64,000 nucleotides of DNA from Pedobacter deserti (GCF_024436415.1 NZ_JAFMZQ010000001.1:992001-1056000); one strand, 5' to 3'. Counted from the first letter of the stretch, positions 1-9,160 are shown. Notes: generated by a model from the letters alone, not told the origin. Numbers and translations: made by a program.

Positions 1-983
1 TGGTTGAATATGCCAAAGTGGTTATTGTTGGCGCCGGCCCGGTGGGGGTTGAGCTGGAAAAGGTGATGGAAATTCGCAAGAATCTTGGTTTAAAGGTTGT
101 CGGTTTTTTCGATGACAAGCCCAATTTACAGGCGGCCAACGTCCGGATTTTGGGCCGGGTTTGTGACTGCATTTCTTATGCAAAAGAAAACGGCATTAAG
201 GAAATTTATTGCGCCCTGCCTGATCGGGCACAAAAAAAAATAAAGGAACTCATGTTGGCTGCCGACAGGGAGATGATCCGGTTCAGGCTGGTGCCTGACG
301 TCAAGGATCATTTTCATAAAAATGTGAACGTTCGTATGCTGGGACATTTCCCGGTCATCAGTCCGCGGCAGGAGCCGTTGGAATTGGTGCAAAACAAGAT
401 TGCGAAACGTGCATTTGATATTGTGTTTTCGTCTATTGTTATCCTGTCAATACTTAGCTGGGCAATTCCTTTGCTGGCTTTGCTAATCAGGCTCGACTCT
501 CGGGGGCCGATTTTCTTTAAGCAGTTGCGTTCAGGGAAAGGCAATTTGCCATTTTATTGTTTGAAGTTCCGGAGCATGCGCGTCAATGATGACAGTGACA
601 GCCGCCAGGCGATAAAAGGCGACCACAGGATTACACGTTTGGGATCCTTCCTGCGCAGGACGAGTTTAGACGAACTGCCACAGTTTTTTAATGTGTTTGT
701 CGGCCATATGTCTGTAGTTGGTCCTAGGCCGCATATGCTTCAGCATACAGATGCCTACTCAGAGATGATAGATCGTTTCATGGTAAGGCATTTCATTATG
801 CCGGGTATTACAGGCTGGGCGCAAGTTACGGGATTCCGGGGCGAAACCTCAGAAGAGGGATCTATGGAAGGCCGTGTTTCTGCTGATATATGGTATTTAG
901 AGAATTGGTCTATGTTTTTAGACCTGAAAATTGCTTTTTTGACGCTTTGGCAGGTCTTTGCTGGTCATAAGAATGCATATTAG
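1..983 (+). CDS. Undecaprenyl-phosphate sugar phosphotransferase, 5' end cut by window
   Basis: Membrane enzyme that loads the first sugar phosphate onto undecaprenyl phosphate to start exopolysaccharide or capsule repeat synthesis. The frame is open to the left edge (in-frame from base 3), so the apparent GTG at 18 is internal; family members have about 460 residues and the N-terminal membrane helices are missing here. Visible parts are a Rossmann-like segment (VIVGAGPVGVE), one hydrophobic helix near residues 135-155, and the bacterial sugar transferase domain with KFRSMR, RRTSLDELPQ and GPRPHM. The WcaI-like glycosyltransferase at 7725 fits the same polysaccharide theme but is several genes away. 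Family is clear; the sugar used is not. Confidence 0.9.
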   Translation, partial: VEYAKVVIVGAGPVGVELEKVMEIRKNLGLKVVGFFDDKPNLQAANVRILGRVCDCISYAKENGIKEIYCALPDRAQKKIKELMLAADREMIRFRLVPDVKDHFHKNVNVRMLGHFPVISPRQEPLELVQNKIAKRAFDIVFSSIVILSILSWAIPLLALLIRLDSRGPIFFKQLRSGKGNLPFYCLKFRSMRVNDDSDSRQAIKGDHRITRLGSFLRRTSLDELPQFFNVFVGHMSVVGPRPHMLQHTDAYSEMIDRFMVRHFIMPGITGWAQVTGFRGETSEEGSMEGRVSADIWYLENWSMFLDLKIAFLTLWQVFAGHKNAY

Positions 984-1156
984 TGGGTGTATGTCAAAAA
1001 TGTAATGTTTTTATATGAAAAATTAAAAAAAAATTAACATAACTAACGATATAATGCGGTGATAATGACTATATTAGCCCGTGATTTGTGATAAAGTGTG
1101 AATTATACAATAAGTAACCATTAAAAATTAACAAGATACCCCCATAAAATTAGCTT

Positions 1157-1876
1157 ATGAAAGTAAAACTTACGAATTTATGTTTAGGCTTGCTATTACT
1201 GACAGGTTTCGGTGTGCAGGCACAGGAAAGCAGCGAACAGGATATGCGTACGCCGGTTGATAGCGCTGCACGGAGTAAATATTACATCAGCGCACACATT
1301 GCCACTCAGGGTGTTGGTCTGGAATTGAAATACGCTCCTACGCCAGCTTTTGCAGTACGTGGCGGCGCGAGTATTTTGCCTGTCAAGGGAGATTTTGTTT
1401 ACAGTGTAGGTACACAACCCACGAGTGTTGATTTTGACGTTGATTTTGGCAATGCGCATGTCATGTTTGACTGGCATCCTTTCCTTGCTGAAACAAGCCT
1501 TTCACGCAAGATCGTGGTTACTGCAGGTGCCGGGTATTTCTGGAAAGCTGAAGGTGATGCGGTAGTTAGCTATAAAGGTACGTACAAGTATGGCGACATC
1601 CTGATCCCGAGCGATGATCTTGGTCAGCTGACAGGAACTGTAGAATGGAACAATGTTGCCCCTTACTTAGGATTTGGTTTTGACCATGTTTTCCCAAGAA
1701 ACAAGTTTAACGTTGGTTTTGCTATCGGTACATATTACTTGGGTAAGCCTGACGTAACGCTTACAGGAAGCAAAATGCTTGCTTATAACAGCGAAAACGA
1801 AGCGCAGTTCCGTGAGAACATGTCGCACTACAGATTTATGCCGGTGCTGCAGATCAATTTTAATTTTGCCCTTTAA
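1157..1876 (+). CDS. Predicted outer-membrane beta-barrel protein
   Basis: A 239-residue protein with a clear signal peptide (hydrophobic residues 5-19, cleavage near VQAQ). The mature part has alternating aromatic/hydrophobic strands and glycine-rich turns ending in a terminal strand FNFAL, as expected of an outer-membrane barrel. No family I can name. It follows 173 bp of AT-rich DNA after the sugar transferase and lies 12 bp before a lipoprotein gene, so the two probably form one transcript and may work together at the outer membrane. Function unknown. Confidence 0.75.
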   Translation: MKVKLTNLCLGLLLLTGFGVQAQESSEQDMRTPVDSAARSKYYISAHIATQGVGLELKYAPTPAFAVRGGASILPVKGDFVYSVGTQPTSVDFDVDFGNAHVMFDWHPFLAETSLSRKIVVTAGAGYFWKAEGDAVVSYKGTYKYGDILIPSDDLGQLTGTVEWNNVAPYLGFGFDHVFPRNKFNVGFAIGTYYLGKPDVTLTGSKMLAYNSENEAQFRENMSHYRFMPVLQINFNFAL

Positions 1877-1888
1877 TACATTTACAAT

Positions 1889-3517
1889 ATGAAAAACCTT
1901 ACAAAAATTTTAACCTTTCTTCTCGCTGCGGTTTGCCTCTTTAACAGTTGCAAAAACCCCGCTAGTGAGATGAACATTATATTTGATGCGGATGTGATCA
2001 AATATAAAGCTACGCTGATCTTAAAAACCTCTACAGGTGGATCCCTGCCCGACAATGTTAATATCACTGTTGAAGGGCCTGACGCCGCAGGTATTTACGA
2101 TTTTTCCGGTACGAAAAAGATATATGCACCCGCAGGTATTGTAACTATCGGTGTTGCCCCAAAATCTGAGCCGACCGCAACTAAAGATCTTGCTTTTGAT
2201 GTATTGATTACTGCACCGGGTTATGAAGACAAGCGTATTCCAATGACAATCCTTTTCAATCAATTTCAGCAAATTGTAAATGTCACTCTGCTTAAAACTC
2301 TTACTCCAAGCCCAGCTTCGACAGTGAGGAGTGTGGATGCGAAGCTATCGCCTACCGGTGCTACTACAGATCCTGTTATAGTGACTACCCCCACTTCTGC
2401 CACAGTTGAGGAGACGACAACGATAACTATCCCTGCAGGCGTAACATTTAAGGACGCAAACGGTAATGCGGTTACCGGTTCTACCCTTACTGCTCGGGCG
2501 GTCAATTTTGATCCGGAAGAGCCTGCAGCACTTGCCTTGTTCCCCGGCGGCCAATTAATTGCACCAAATGTTCAGTTGCCAACTGGTGGCACGGGCGAGG
2601 CATTCTTCCTACCTGCCGGTTTTGCAGACATTCAAATGTTTGTAGGCGGTGTTGAAGTGAAGCAGTTTTCTAATCCCATCGCAATCTCTATCCAGGTTGA
2701 CCCTTCGTTTACACCTCGATCTACCTCGCAGCCGATTAAAGTGGGCGACGAATTGTCAATATACAGCTACAGCCCTTCAGACGGCCAGTTCAAGTATGAG
2801 GGCATGGGTGAGGTTATAACAGACGGCACAGGAAAGTTGGCAGTTAGCTTCCAGACTACTCACTTAACCATCTTTATTGTAGGGGATGTAGTACCTAAGC
2901 CTGCTACTTGTGCTGTTCCTCAGATCACCTTTTCTGCGCCGTGGATGAATACAGGTACAGCACCAATGACTGTTGAGATCTGGAATGATGCCGGCACCAA
3001 ATTATTAGCCTCGGAACAAGTGATTGTGAGCAATGGTAAAATAGAACCATTTGACGGCTTGCCATCTTTTGGTGTAAGATATAAAGTGCTTTATACCAAT
3101 GGTCAACTGCTAGCTGAGGGAGCAATTTCTGAGCCATGCTCAGGCGGAAATATCACGATAGTTTTAGGAGAGCCTAACGGCACGCCAATTCAGAATGTTT
3201 CGCTTTTAATTGGGGTAAATTGTCCTGGAGTAGGACCAATCGTAGTGCCGAACTTTACTTTGTTCTATCGTGAACACAATAAAGGTAATTTCGAGATTTT
3301 AGGGACTGCTGAGAAAGGTGCTTTGCAAACCACTTTATTGAAAGTTGGTACTGAATATGACTTCCGTGCGACTTGGGGTAGTCAGACTAAGACGGTTATA
3401 AAGCGTATGATTACTGAGTTAGATAATTCTGCTGTAGTTGATGAGGAAGGCTTCTTAGGAGGCAACGCTGCTGACTACAATAGAAAGCTCTTGATTGAGG
3501 CTTGTAAAAACAGATAA
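1889..3517 (+). CDS. Large predicted lipoprotein with Ig-like domains, function unknown
   Basis: A 542-residue protein with a lipoprotein signal (hydrophobic stretch then FNSCKN; Cys about residue 21). The mature part is rich in beta-strand, Thr, Val and Pro, like tandem immunoglobulin or carboxypeptidase-regulatory modules; a segment around residues 160-230 resembles a ZU5-like fold only loosely. It probably sits on the outer membrane or cell surface beside the barrel encoded just upstream, and a strong terminator follows directly, so the pair is a closed unit. I do not recognise the family. Confidence 0.7.
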   Translation: MKNLTKILTFLLAAVCLFNSCKNPASEMNIIFDADVIKYKATLILKTSTGGSLPDNVNITVEGPDAAGIYDFSGTKKIYAPAGIVTIGVAPKSEPTATKDLAFDVLITAPGYEDKRIPMTILFNQFQQIVNVTLLKTLTPSPASTVRSVDAKLSPTGATTDPVIVTTPTSATVEETTTITIPAGVTFKDANGNAVTGSTLTARAVNFDPEEPAALALFPGGQLIAPNVQLPTGGTGEAFFLPAGFADIQMFVGGVEVKQFSNPIAISIQVDPSFTPRSTSQPIKVGDELSIYSYSPSDGQFKYEGMGEVITDGTGKLAVSFQTTHLTIFIVGDVVPKPATCAVPQITFSAPWMNTGTAPMTVEIWNDAGTKLLASEQVIVSNGKIEPFDGLPSFGVRYKVLYTNGQLLAEGAISEPCSGGNITIVLGEPNGTPIQNVSLLIGVNCPGVGPIVVPNFTLFYREHNKGNFEILGTAEKGALQTTLLKVGTEYDFRATWGSQTKTVIKRMITELDNSAVVDEEGFLGGNAADYNRKLLIEACKNR

Positions 3518-3540
3518 GAGTTTTTTCAAATAATTAAAGA

Positions 3541-3572
3541 AAAGGTGCTTCCCACGGGAAGCACCTTTTTTT
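3541..3572 (+). terminator. Rho-independent terminator after the lipoprotein gene
   Basis: Perfect inverted repeat AAAGGTGCTTCCC / GGGAAGCACCTTT with a very short loop, followed by a run of T. It starts about 23 bp after the stop codon and separates this unit from the convergent GH76 gene. Confidence 0.9.
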
Positions 3573-3614
3573 ATGACCATTCTTCTATGTTTTGATTTGA
3601 AGGCCTAAAGCTTA

Positions 3615-5183
3615 TCACAAACCCTGCTGTTCCAAGGCCGCTAGTCTGGCGAGCATCTCCAGGCATGCACCCTGAAACAATATCTCCCAGCTCGTTTGCG
3701 TAGTACCGCCTCTGAAGTCATCATTGATCATATTCGTGCCACGATTGCGGGCGTTTGATCGCCATGCATTTTCCATCGTTTTCTCATAGGCAGATACGTA
3801 TGCCCGGTTCTTATCAATCTTATACAGTTCAACAAAGCCCCTGAACATGATGGCCTGAAACCACACGTGGTCGGGCGCAAGAATGCGGAACGACTGACCG
3901 ATCGTATAAGAGTTGAACGGAATGAACCAACGCTTATAGGCCGATTTTGCAATATTCTGTGCATCCGTGAGGTATTGCTGTTCGTTCGTAATGTTGTACA
4001 GTAATGCAGCTGCCTGCATGGGCTGACCAGAATTGTAACTGAACTTGCTTTTGTCTACCAATAGCGCTGAATTCGGGTTGTTTTTGTCCGATAGCTTCAC
4101 GTTATCCCAGTAGAGGTAGTCTGAAGGATCCTGCAGATGCTGCTTCACCCAGGAATACAAGGATTTTGCGCTGTTCAGGTATGCCGGTTTCTTGGTTGCT
4201 TCATACAATTTCGCCGCCAATACAGCCGCTGGTGCTGTGGAGCAGGTATTCTTGCTGTCGCCATACTCTTTCCAGTACACCCCGCCGCCCATGGCATTGT
4301 CGGTACCCTCAAGCACGAAAGTCCACACCATCTCTGCACGGTCCAGGTATTTCTGGTTTTTAGTCAGCATATACAGATCCGCCATGTCGATACCGATCCA
4401 GATGTTGTCATCGTAAAAGCGCTCATCAGTATCGCCAGGCCATACCGCATAAGCCTCGGCCTTGCCATTCTTTCTGTTGCGCAGCTTATCAATGCTGGTC
4501 AGCAAGCGGTTATCATACAAATTCTGAATCTTGGTTTTATAATCAGTCTTTCCTTCAGCGGCTTCCTTAAATGCTGCATAGCCAGAAAAAGCAGCGCCAT
4601 GCCCCCAAGCCATCGCCGCGTTCTGCCAGAAGTCACCGACTTGATAGGGATAATCATTCGTCCACATATCCATGTACTTGCCCTCCAGGAAATGAGCCAC
4701 CAGCGAAGTCATTAATGTATCCGTGCGCTTTAAAAAGCGGTTGGCCAGGTCTTCAGGCTCCGGCTCTACAACAGTGCCTGGCTTAAACGGTGTTGCCTCA
4801 ACAGTGGCGGGTACCGATCTTACACCGGCGCGGTTGATGGTAACCGCCCTGATCGTGTATTTTGCATGCACAGGAAGCTTTATTTTGAGTGTAGCCTGTG
4901 CGCCCGATGCGGCGTCGACCAGTACCGGGTTAGGCGAAGCTGCCGTCGGTGTAGCGGTCGGACTATAACTGATCTCTACTTTCATCAGGTGTTCGTCTTC
5001 CGGATTTGTCCAGCTCAAGGCCAGCTCATTTTCTTCGGTGGTCGCCTGCGCTTTCAATTGCGCTACAGGGCTGATCGTAGTCCCGATGTTATCTTCAGGA
5101 AGCGGGGCAACCCCGCCTTTTTTACAGGATAGGATGGTGGCCGAGAGTACAAGGGCGACCCATAGTATATATATATGTTTCAT
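3615..5183 (-). CDS. GH76-family endo-alpha-mannanase-like lipoprotein
   Basis: Glycoside hydrolase predicted to cut alpha-1,6-mannan-type glycans at the cell surface or in the periplasm. Lipoprotein signal (LSATILSCKK) at residues 1-20; an Fn3/DUF4959-like beta domain at about 40-135; then an (alpha/alpha) GH76 domain to the C-terminus. The adjacent aspartate pair typical of GH76 catalysis is seen in FYDDNIWIGID near residue 256, with the conserved WPGDTDER and MGGGVYW blocks around it. It lies 9 bp after the LamG lipoprotein gene on the same strand. No SusC/SusD pair is next to it. Family assignment is strong; the exact substrate is inferred. Confidence 0.88.
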   Translation of the reverse strand: MKHIYILWVALVLSATILSCKKGGVAPLPEDNIGTTISPVAQLKAQATTEENELALSWTNPEDEHLMKVEISYSPTATPTAASPNPVLVDAASGAQATLKIKLPVHAKYTIRAVTINRAGVRSVPATVEATPFKPGTVVEPEPEDLANRFLKRTDTLMTSLVAHFLEGKYMDMWTNDYPYQVGDFWQNAAMAWGHGAAFSGYAAFKEAAEGKTDYKTKIQNLYDNRLLTSIDKLRNRKNGKAEAYAVWPGDTDERFYDDNIWIGIDMADLYMLTKNQKYLDRAEMVWTFVLEGTDNAMGGGVYWKEYGDSKNTCSTAPAAVLAAKLYEATKKPAYLNSAKSLYSWVKQHLQDPSDYLYWDNVKLSDKNNPNSALLVDKSKFSYNSGQPMQAAALLYNITNEQQYLTDAQNIAKSAYKRWFIPFNSYTIGQSFRILAPDHVWFQAIMFRGFVELYKIDKNRAYVSAYEKTMENAWRSNARNRGTNMINDDFRGGTTQTSWEILFQGACLEMLARLAALEQQGL

Positions 5184-5192
5184 GTTTCGAGT

Positions 5193-6779
5193 TTATTGGT
5201 TTGGACATCCTTTACTTACAAATACGCTGGCAGGTGCCTTAACCTGCGTGTAGCTGCCGTTTGCTTTGGCATTGGCTATAATCAGGTTGGTTTCATACTT
5301 GCCGCTGTTGCTGTCGAGGATGAATCCTGTTTCCAGTCCCGACGAAAACTTCCACCGAGCAAGCAAGCCGGCTGGTGTCGTAACACCTACGTCGCACATG
5401 TTGGCCCTTATCTCGGCACCGCTGCGTGCCACCGTCCACACCCGCGCTTCAGCTACCGTGCCGCGCATCGCTCTGAAATCCTGACCAAAGGCCCGGCCTA
5501 TCTGGAACCTGTTGCCGTCTCCGCTGTTCGTAAGATCCAGTTTTGTGTGCGTCTCCGCATCTTTTACCACCACCAGTTCGTCCTGCTCGCCATTGATGTA
5601 AAGCTTGTATTTGTTCTTTACATCAGCCTGGTCGCAATCCACCACCAAAGCAATGTGCATCCACTCATCCAGATTGAAACTCCTTTTACTTTCCAGCATG
5701 ATCTTGTCGCCCAGCCCCGCAATCTGTATAGGATGAGTGGGCAGGTGACTGTCGTGCTTACCGCGGATGATCAGGTTGCCTTCCAGCCCAATGAAAGTTT
5801 GCAGTCCCCGGTAGCTATCGATTTTACAGGTCATCTCGAACGTAGCTTTTTTGAGGGATTTCACCGATTGGTCCACCACCGCGATATCGGAGAAGTTGGC
5901 ATAAGCAAAGTAGTCTGTACCAAGGTTCATTGCATTTTCGGATGCCGACACGGTTACGTTCACTACGGTCTTCTGTCCCTTCTTATCTTCAATGTTCAGG
6001 GCAGTGGTACCGGCGCTTTTAGCCATAATGGAGAGCTTAGTGCCATTCAGGGCCACGCGGGCGATGGCCGGGTTGGCCACAGAAATTTTATAGCCCCCGT
6101 TTCCGTTGGTGATGTTGACCTCCGTTTTTGCCTGAATCTGCTCGAAGGTTACACTGGCTTTGTCGACGGTTACCTGGTTTGGCGCAGTGATCGTGAAGGT
6201 CAGCGTCTTTTCCTTACCTTTGGCATCGCTCAGCTTAAGTTTTGCCGTTCCGGCGGCCAGGGCCTTCACCACAAGCTTACCATGTGATTCAAGCTTCGAC
6301 TTATCTATCTGGATAAGTTGCTCCGCGTTTTCAATAAATGTGGTCTCGTAGCCATAATTCCCGCTGTTCACGCTCAGCGTAATCTGGTCCTTACCTGCCA
6401 CGCCCACTTCAAGCGCGGCCTCCGATTTGTCGAGCGTCAGCTCAAACAACTTCGCTACTTCCACGTCGATACTCTTGCGCTTAAACATTTTGTCTGTTAC
6501 CACAATAACAGCATTGGCGCGGTCGGCCGTAGTTGTCGCAGTAACGGTAATGGTGTTTCCCGATACGGTCGCCTTAGCGACTTCAGGGCTTGATGATACG
6601 GCGGTGTATTCGCCATTTCCCGACTCAATTTTTACTTCTGCGCTTTGATTGGGAAGCAGGGCCAGCTTCGCTCTGTCGAGATTTAAGTCAACAACCGGAA
6701 GCTCCTCCTGTTTTTTTGAACAGCCTGCCGCTCCGGCAAGCATGAGCAATAGGAAAAATAGATGATTTTTTCTAAGCAT
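5193..6779 (-). CDS. Surface lipoprotein with Ig-like repeats and LamG domain
   Basis: A 528-residue lipoprotein (signal ends AGAAGCSKK). After it come three related BIG2/Ig-like repeats (about 30-115, 120-200, 205-285), each with a central NGxY element, then a concanavalin/LamG-type domain (about 295-510; EWMHIALVVDCDQ, KLYINGEQDE, RMRGTVAEARVWTVARS-like pattern) that normally binds carbohydrate. It is the first gene of a two-gene unit with the GH76 protein, so a role as a surface glycan-binding partner of that enzyme is likely. Repeat and LamG assignments come from sequence pattern; the ligand is unknown. Confidence 0.8.
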   Translation of the reverse strand: MLRKNHLFFLLLMLAGAAGCSKKQEELPVVDLNLDRAKLALLPNQSAEVKIESGNGEYTAVSSSPEVAKATVSGNTITVTATTTADRANAVIVVTDKMFKRKSIDVEVAKLFELTLDKSEAALEVGVAGKDQITLSVNSGNYGYETTFIENAEQLIQIDKSKLESHGKLVVKALAAGTAKLKLSDAKGKEKTLTFTITAPNQVTVDKASVTFEQIQAKTEVNITNGNGGYKISVANPAIARVALNGTKLSIMAKSAGTTALNIEDKKGQKTVVNVTVSASENAMNLGTDYFAYANFSDIAVVDQSVKSLKKATFEMTCKIDSYRGLQTFIGLEGNLIIRGKHDSHLPTHPIQIAGLGDKIMLESKRSFNLDEWMHIALVVDCDQADVKNKYKLYINGEQDELVVVKDAETHTKLDLTNSGDGNRFQIGRAFGQDFRAMRGTVAEARVWTVARSGAEIRANMCDVGVTTPAGLLARWKFSSGLETGFILDSNSGKYETNLIIANAKANGSYTQVKAPASVFVSKGCPNQ

Positions 6780-6910
6780 AGTTTTTGGTTTGATATATTG
6801 GTTAATTGAATAGCGCAGGATAATGCGTGCTTAGCGGACGCAGAAATAGCATGAGAAGAACAATATCGGGTATGGTTCATCAGGTAGTTAGGAGGCTAAA
6901 TTTGGTTATA

Positions 6911-6933
6911 GCAACCTGTTTGGGACAGGCTGC
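6911..6933. promoter_or_regulatory. Inverted repeat upstream of the LamG/GH76 operon
   Basis: GCAACCTGT and ACAGGCTGC face each other across TTGGG, 9-bp arms with one mismatch and a perfect CCTGT/ACAGG core. It lies about 130 bp before the LamG start codon, where a glycan-responsive regulator might bind. No regulator is identified; a chance repeat is possible. Confidence 0.35.
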
Positions 6934-6957
6934 GTGATAAATATACAAAAAAAGAGT

Positions 6958-6986
6958 AAAAAAAAATCGCCCCACTGGGGGCGATT
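6958..6986 (-). terminator. Rho-independent terminator of the ankyrin unit
   Basis: On the minus strand AATCGCCCC and GGGGCGATT pair across a 4-nt loop and are followed by nine T. It sits 29 bp after the ankyrin stop codon. Confidence 0.9.
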
Positions 6987-7014
6987 ACATATGCTTAGAT
7001 CTTAAATGTCCCGA

Positions 7015-7314
7015 TCAGGCATGTTCCAGCTGCGCACCACTGTCAATAAGCAGTTGCGCTATATCTGCATGCCCTCTTAAAGCGACACCCATCAAAATTG
7101 TTTGTCCGGCGCCGTCAACCACATTAACGTCTGCTCCGGAATCAATAAGCAGTTTTGCTGCCGCATACTTGTTATGATAACAGGCATTGATCAGCGGGGT
7201 AAGTCCCCGTTCATCACGCGCATTCACGTTTGTTGCCATGCGTATCAACTCGCTAAGCAAGTCCAGGTTGCCCTGTCTTGCCGCGTGGATAATCACTTGA
7301 GATGTGTTTGTCAT
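7015..7314 (-). CDS. Small ankyrin-repeat protein
   Basis: A 99-residue protein built from three ankyrin repeats (AARQGNLDLLSELI, GLTPLINACYHNKYAAAKLLI, GQTILMGVALRGHADIAQLLI). I chose the ATG at 7314 because it overlaps the stop of the small upstream gene in an ATGA junction, which implies translational coupling; the frame is open 48 bp further upstream but that part duplicates the neighbour's coding DNA. No signal peptide, so a cytoplasmic protein-protein adaptor is likely. Terminated by the hairpin at 6958. Confidence 0.85.
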   Translation of the reverse strand: MTNTSQVIIHAARQGNLDLLSELIRMATNVNARDERGLTPLINACYHNKYAAAKLLIDSGADVNVVDGAGQTILMGVALRGHADIAQLLIDSGAQLEHA

Positions 7315-7481
7315 ACGCCCATTTTCATTTGCGCATTCATATTCCGGGCTTTCTCCATCCATTCAGGCGCCTTTTCTTTGATATTGTCTGCGATGGATCT
7401 GCCATTCTCATCTTTCTTGGTTACATATTTAATAGCGCCATATACCGCGGCGCCAATTAACGCTGTTTTTAATAGTCCCAT
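7311..7481 (-). CDS. 56-residue YtxH-like small membrane protein
   Basis: Starts MGLLKTALIGAAVYGAIKYV and continues with a charged helix ending in a Met-rich tail. One N-terminal hydrophobic, glycine/alanine-rich helix followed by an amphipathic charged helix is the YtxH/CsbD-adjacent small-protein pattern, often linked to stress. Its TGA overlaps the ATG of the ankyrin gene by 4 nt. There is no SD-like sequence, normal for this phylum. Function unknown. Confidence 0.75.
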   Translation of the reverse strand: MGLLKTALIGAAVYGAIKYVTKKDENGRSIADNIKEKAPEWMEKARNMNAQMKMGV

Positions 7482-7724
7482 AGTTTTAAGGTTTTGATTA
7501 CCGTATAAACCTTAAAGCCGCAGATTTTGTTTTGGATTTTGAAATTTATTTACCGTAAAGACAGCTACTTAGCAATTGGTACTGCAATTGCACACTATAG
7601 GATAACTAAACGGGTAAAACGACGTTCTCAGCGCTTGCACCGGCGATATGCTGCCTTCTGCCTGGCATGGTCGGGGCATTTTTATGAACAAGATGGGGAA
7701 AACGCTAACCAAATAACCTCAGGG

Positions 7725-8948
7725 ATGAGTAATGTAAAGAGAATTCTGGTCATCGGGATCAACAGTTTACCAGAGCCTACAGGAATAGGGAAATACACCG
7801 GGGAGATGCTCTCCTGGCTGGCCGAAAAGGGTTATGAAGTCACGATGGTTACCGCCTATCCATACTATCCCCAATGGAAACTGCAGCAGCCCACTTCAGG
7901 GCTCAGCTACCGGAAGGAAAGGCCCTCCAAAGGCATCACCCTGTATCGCTGCCCCATGTACATCCCCTCCAGGCCAACTGCCTTTAAGCGTGGGCTCCAC
8001 GAGCTGACCTTCTTTCTCTCTGCATTTCTGATGATTTGCCGCCTGCTGTTCAAGAGGCGCTACGATATGACTTTTGTGATAGCGCCGCCTTTTCATCTTG
8101 GCTACCTGGGCCTGTTTTACCGGATGCTGAGAGGTACGCCGGTAACCTACCACATTCAGGACCTTCAGATTGAGTCGGCCCAGCGCCTGGGAATGATACG
8201 CTCCAGTCGGTTGCTGTCCTGGCTGCTAAAGGTTGAGCGGCATATGCTCAACGCTATGGACCATATCAGCACGGTGGCCGAAGGAATGAGGAAGAAGGTG
8301 GAACAGAAAACAAGCAAAACCGTGTCCCTGTTTCCAAACTGGGTAGATACGATAAGTTACTATCCGGTCGTAAATGCCGACAACCTGAAGCGCAGATGGG
8401 GGTTCTCTTCTGCCGATGAACTCGTCGTGTATTCGGGAAGTATCGGTGAAAAGCAAGGGCTCGACGGCCTGTTAAGGGTGGCCCAGCGGCTGTGCGACCA
8501 GCCACATATCAAGTTCATCATCTGCGGCACGGGCCCGTTCAAGGAGCGGCTGGTCAGGATGGCCGCCGAACTGAACCTGGGCAACGTGTCCTTTCTGCCC
8601 GTACAGTCGAACCGGGTGTTCAACAACTTTTTGAATATCGGAACGGTCCATCTCGTATTGCACAAGGAAGATCAGGCTGATATGGTGATGCCATCTAAGC
8701 TCAATACCATTTTGTCGGTAGGCGGACTTGCCATCGTAACCACACATCCCGGTACTTCGCTGTATAAGGTGATTAAAGAAAATAAGATGGGCCTGGTGGT
8801 TCCGCCACAAGACGATGAAGCACTGGCTAAAGCAATACTAAGATGCTGTAGCTCAGATTTCAGTAAGATCAGAAGGAATGCACGCGACTATGCGGAGCAA
8901 AATCTGAGCAGGGAGGTTATCCTTCAAAAGATTAACGCACTCCTGTAG
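7725..8948 (+). CDS. WcaI-family glycosyltransferase (GT4)
   Basis: Cytoplasmic, membrane-associated glycosyltransferase that adds a sugar to a lipid-linked exopolysaccharide unit, as in colanic acid synthesis. N-terminal GT-B domain begins RILVIGINSLPEPTGIGKYT, with the glycine-rich donor/acceptor loop, then QDLQIESAQRLG; the C-terminal donor half has YSGSIGEKQGLDGLL, FIICGTGPFKERL and the MPSKLNTILSVGG acidic/serine block. I place the start at ATG 7725 (407 aa, usual length) although the frame is open to 7527, because the upstream part is basic, low-complexity and unlike the family. It stands alone on its strand between the ankyrin unit and the SDR gene. Confidence 0.85.
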   Translation: MSNVKRILVIGINSLPEPTGIGKYTGEMLSWLAEKGYEVTMVTAYPYYPQWKLQQPTSGLSYRKERPSKGITLYRCPMYIPSRPTAFKRGLHELTFFLSAFLMICRLLFKRRYDMTFVIAPPFHLGYLGLFYRMLRGTPVTYHIQDLQIESAQRLGMIRSSRLLSWLLKVERHMLNAMDHISTVAEGMRKKVEQKTSKTVSLFPNWVDTISYYPVVNADNLKRRWGFSSADELVVYSGSIGEKQGLDGLLRVAQRLCDQPHIKFIICGTGPFKERLVRMAAELNLGNVSFLPVQSNRVFNNFLNIGTVHLVLHKEDQADMVMPSKLNTILSVGGLAIVTTHPGTSLYKVIKENKMGLVVPPQDDEALAKAILRCCSSDFSKIRRNARDYAEQNLSREVILQKINALL

Positions 8949-8981
8949 GGCCGGGCCGCGCGAAAATAAATAATTATTTTT

Positions 8982-9019
8982 TTTGCAATTGAAATAAACA
9001 TGTTATATTTGTTATAACA
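8982..9019 (+). promoter_or_regulatory. Bacteroidota-type promoter inside a dyad, for the SDR gene
   Basis: TTTG (8982-8985), an 18-bp spacer and TATATTTG (9004-9011) fit the -33/-7 consensus. The -7 box lies inside an inverted repeat TGTTATA-TTTGT-TATAACA (9001-9019), so a dimeric repressor bound there would block the promoter. The next gene starts 140 bp downstream. Confidence 0.55.
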
Positions 9020-9033
9020 ATAGGGATGATTAT

Positions 9034-9063
9034 AAGGGGAGGAGATTAATTTCAACTCCCTTT
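9034..9063 (+). other. Hairpin in the SDR leader, possible attenuator
   Basis: AAGGGGAG pairs with CTCCCTTT (one G-T pair) across 14 nt and is followed by ATTATTT. It lies after the predicted promoter and about 100 bp before the SDR start codon, so it would be in the transcript leader; alternatively it is a late terminator for the WcaI-like gene. Confidence 0.35.
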
Positions 9064-9160
9064 ATTATTTCAGATCACTCAGGTCAATCGCAACTCCACG
9101 TAATTTTCGTAAACTTTTCTGTGATGTACACTGTTCTTTTTGCAGTCTACCTATCAGAAT

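Noticed and set aside
5175..6287. 370-codon plus-strand frame
   Set aside because: Opposite to the LamG gene, no family features, biased composition.
7527..7724. Upstream extension of the WcaI-like gene
   Set aside because: The 66 extra residues are basic and unlike the family, which begins at RILVIG; ATG 7725 gives the usual length.
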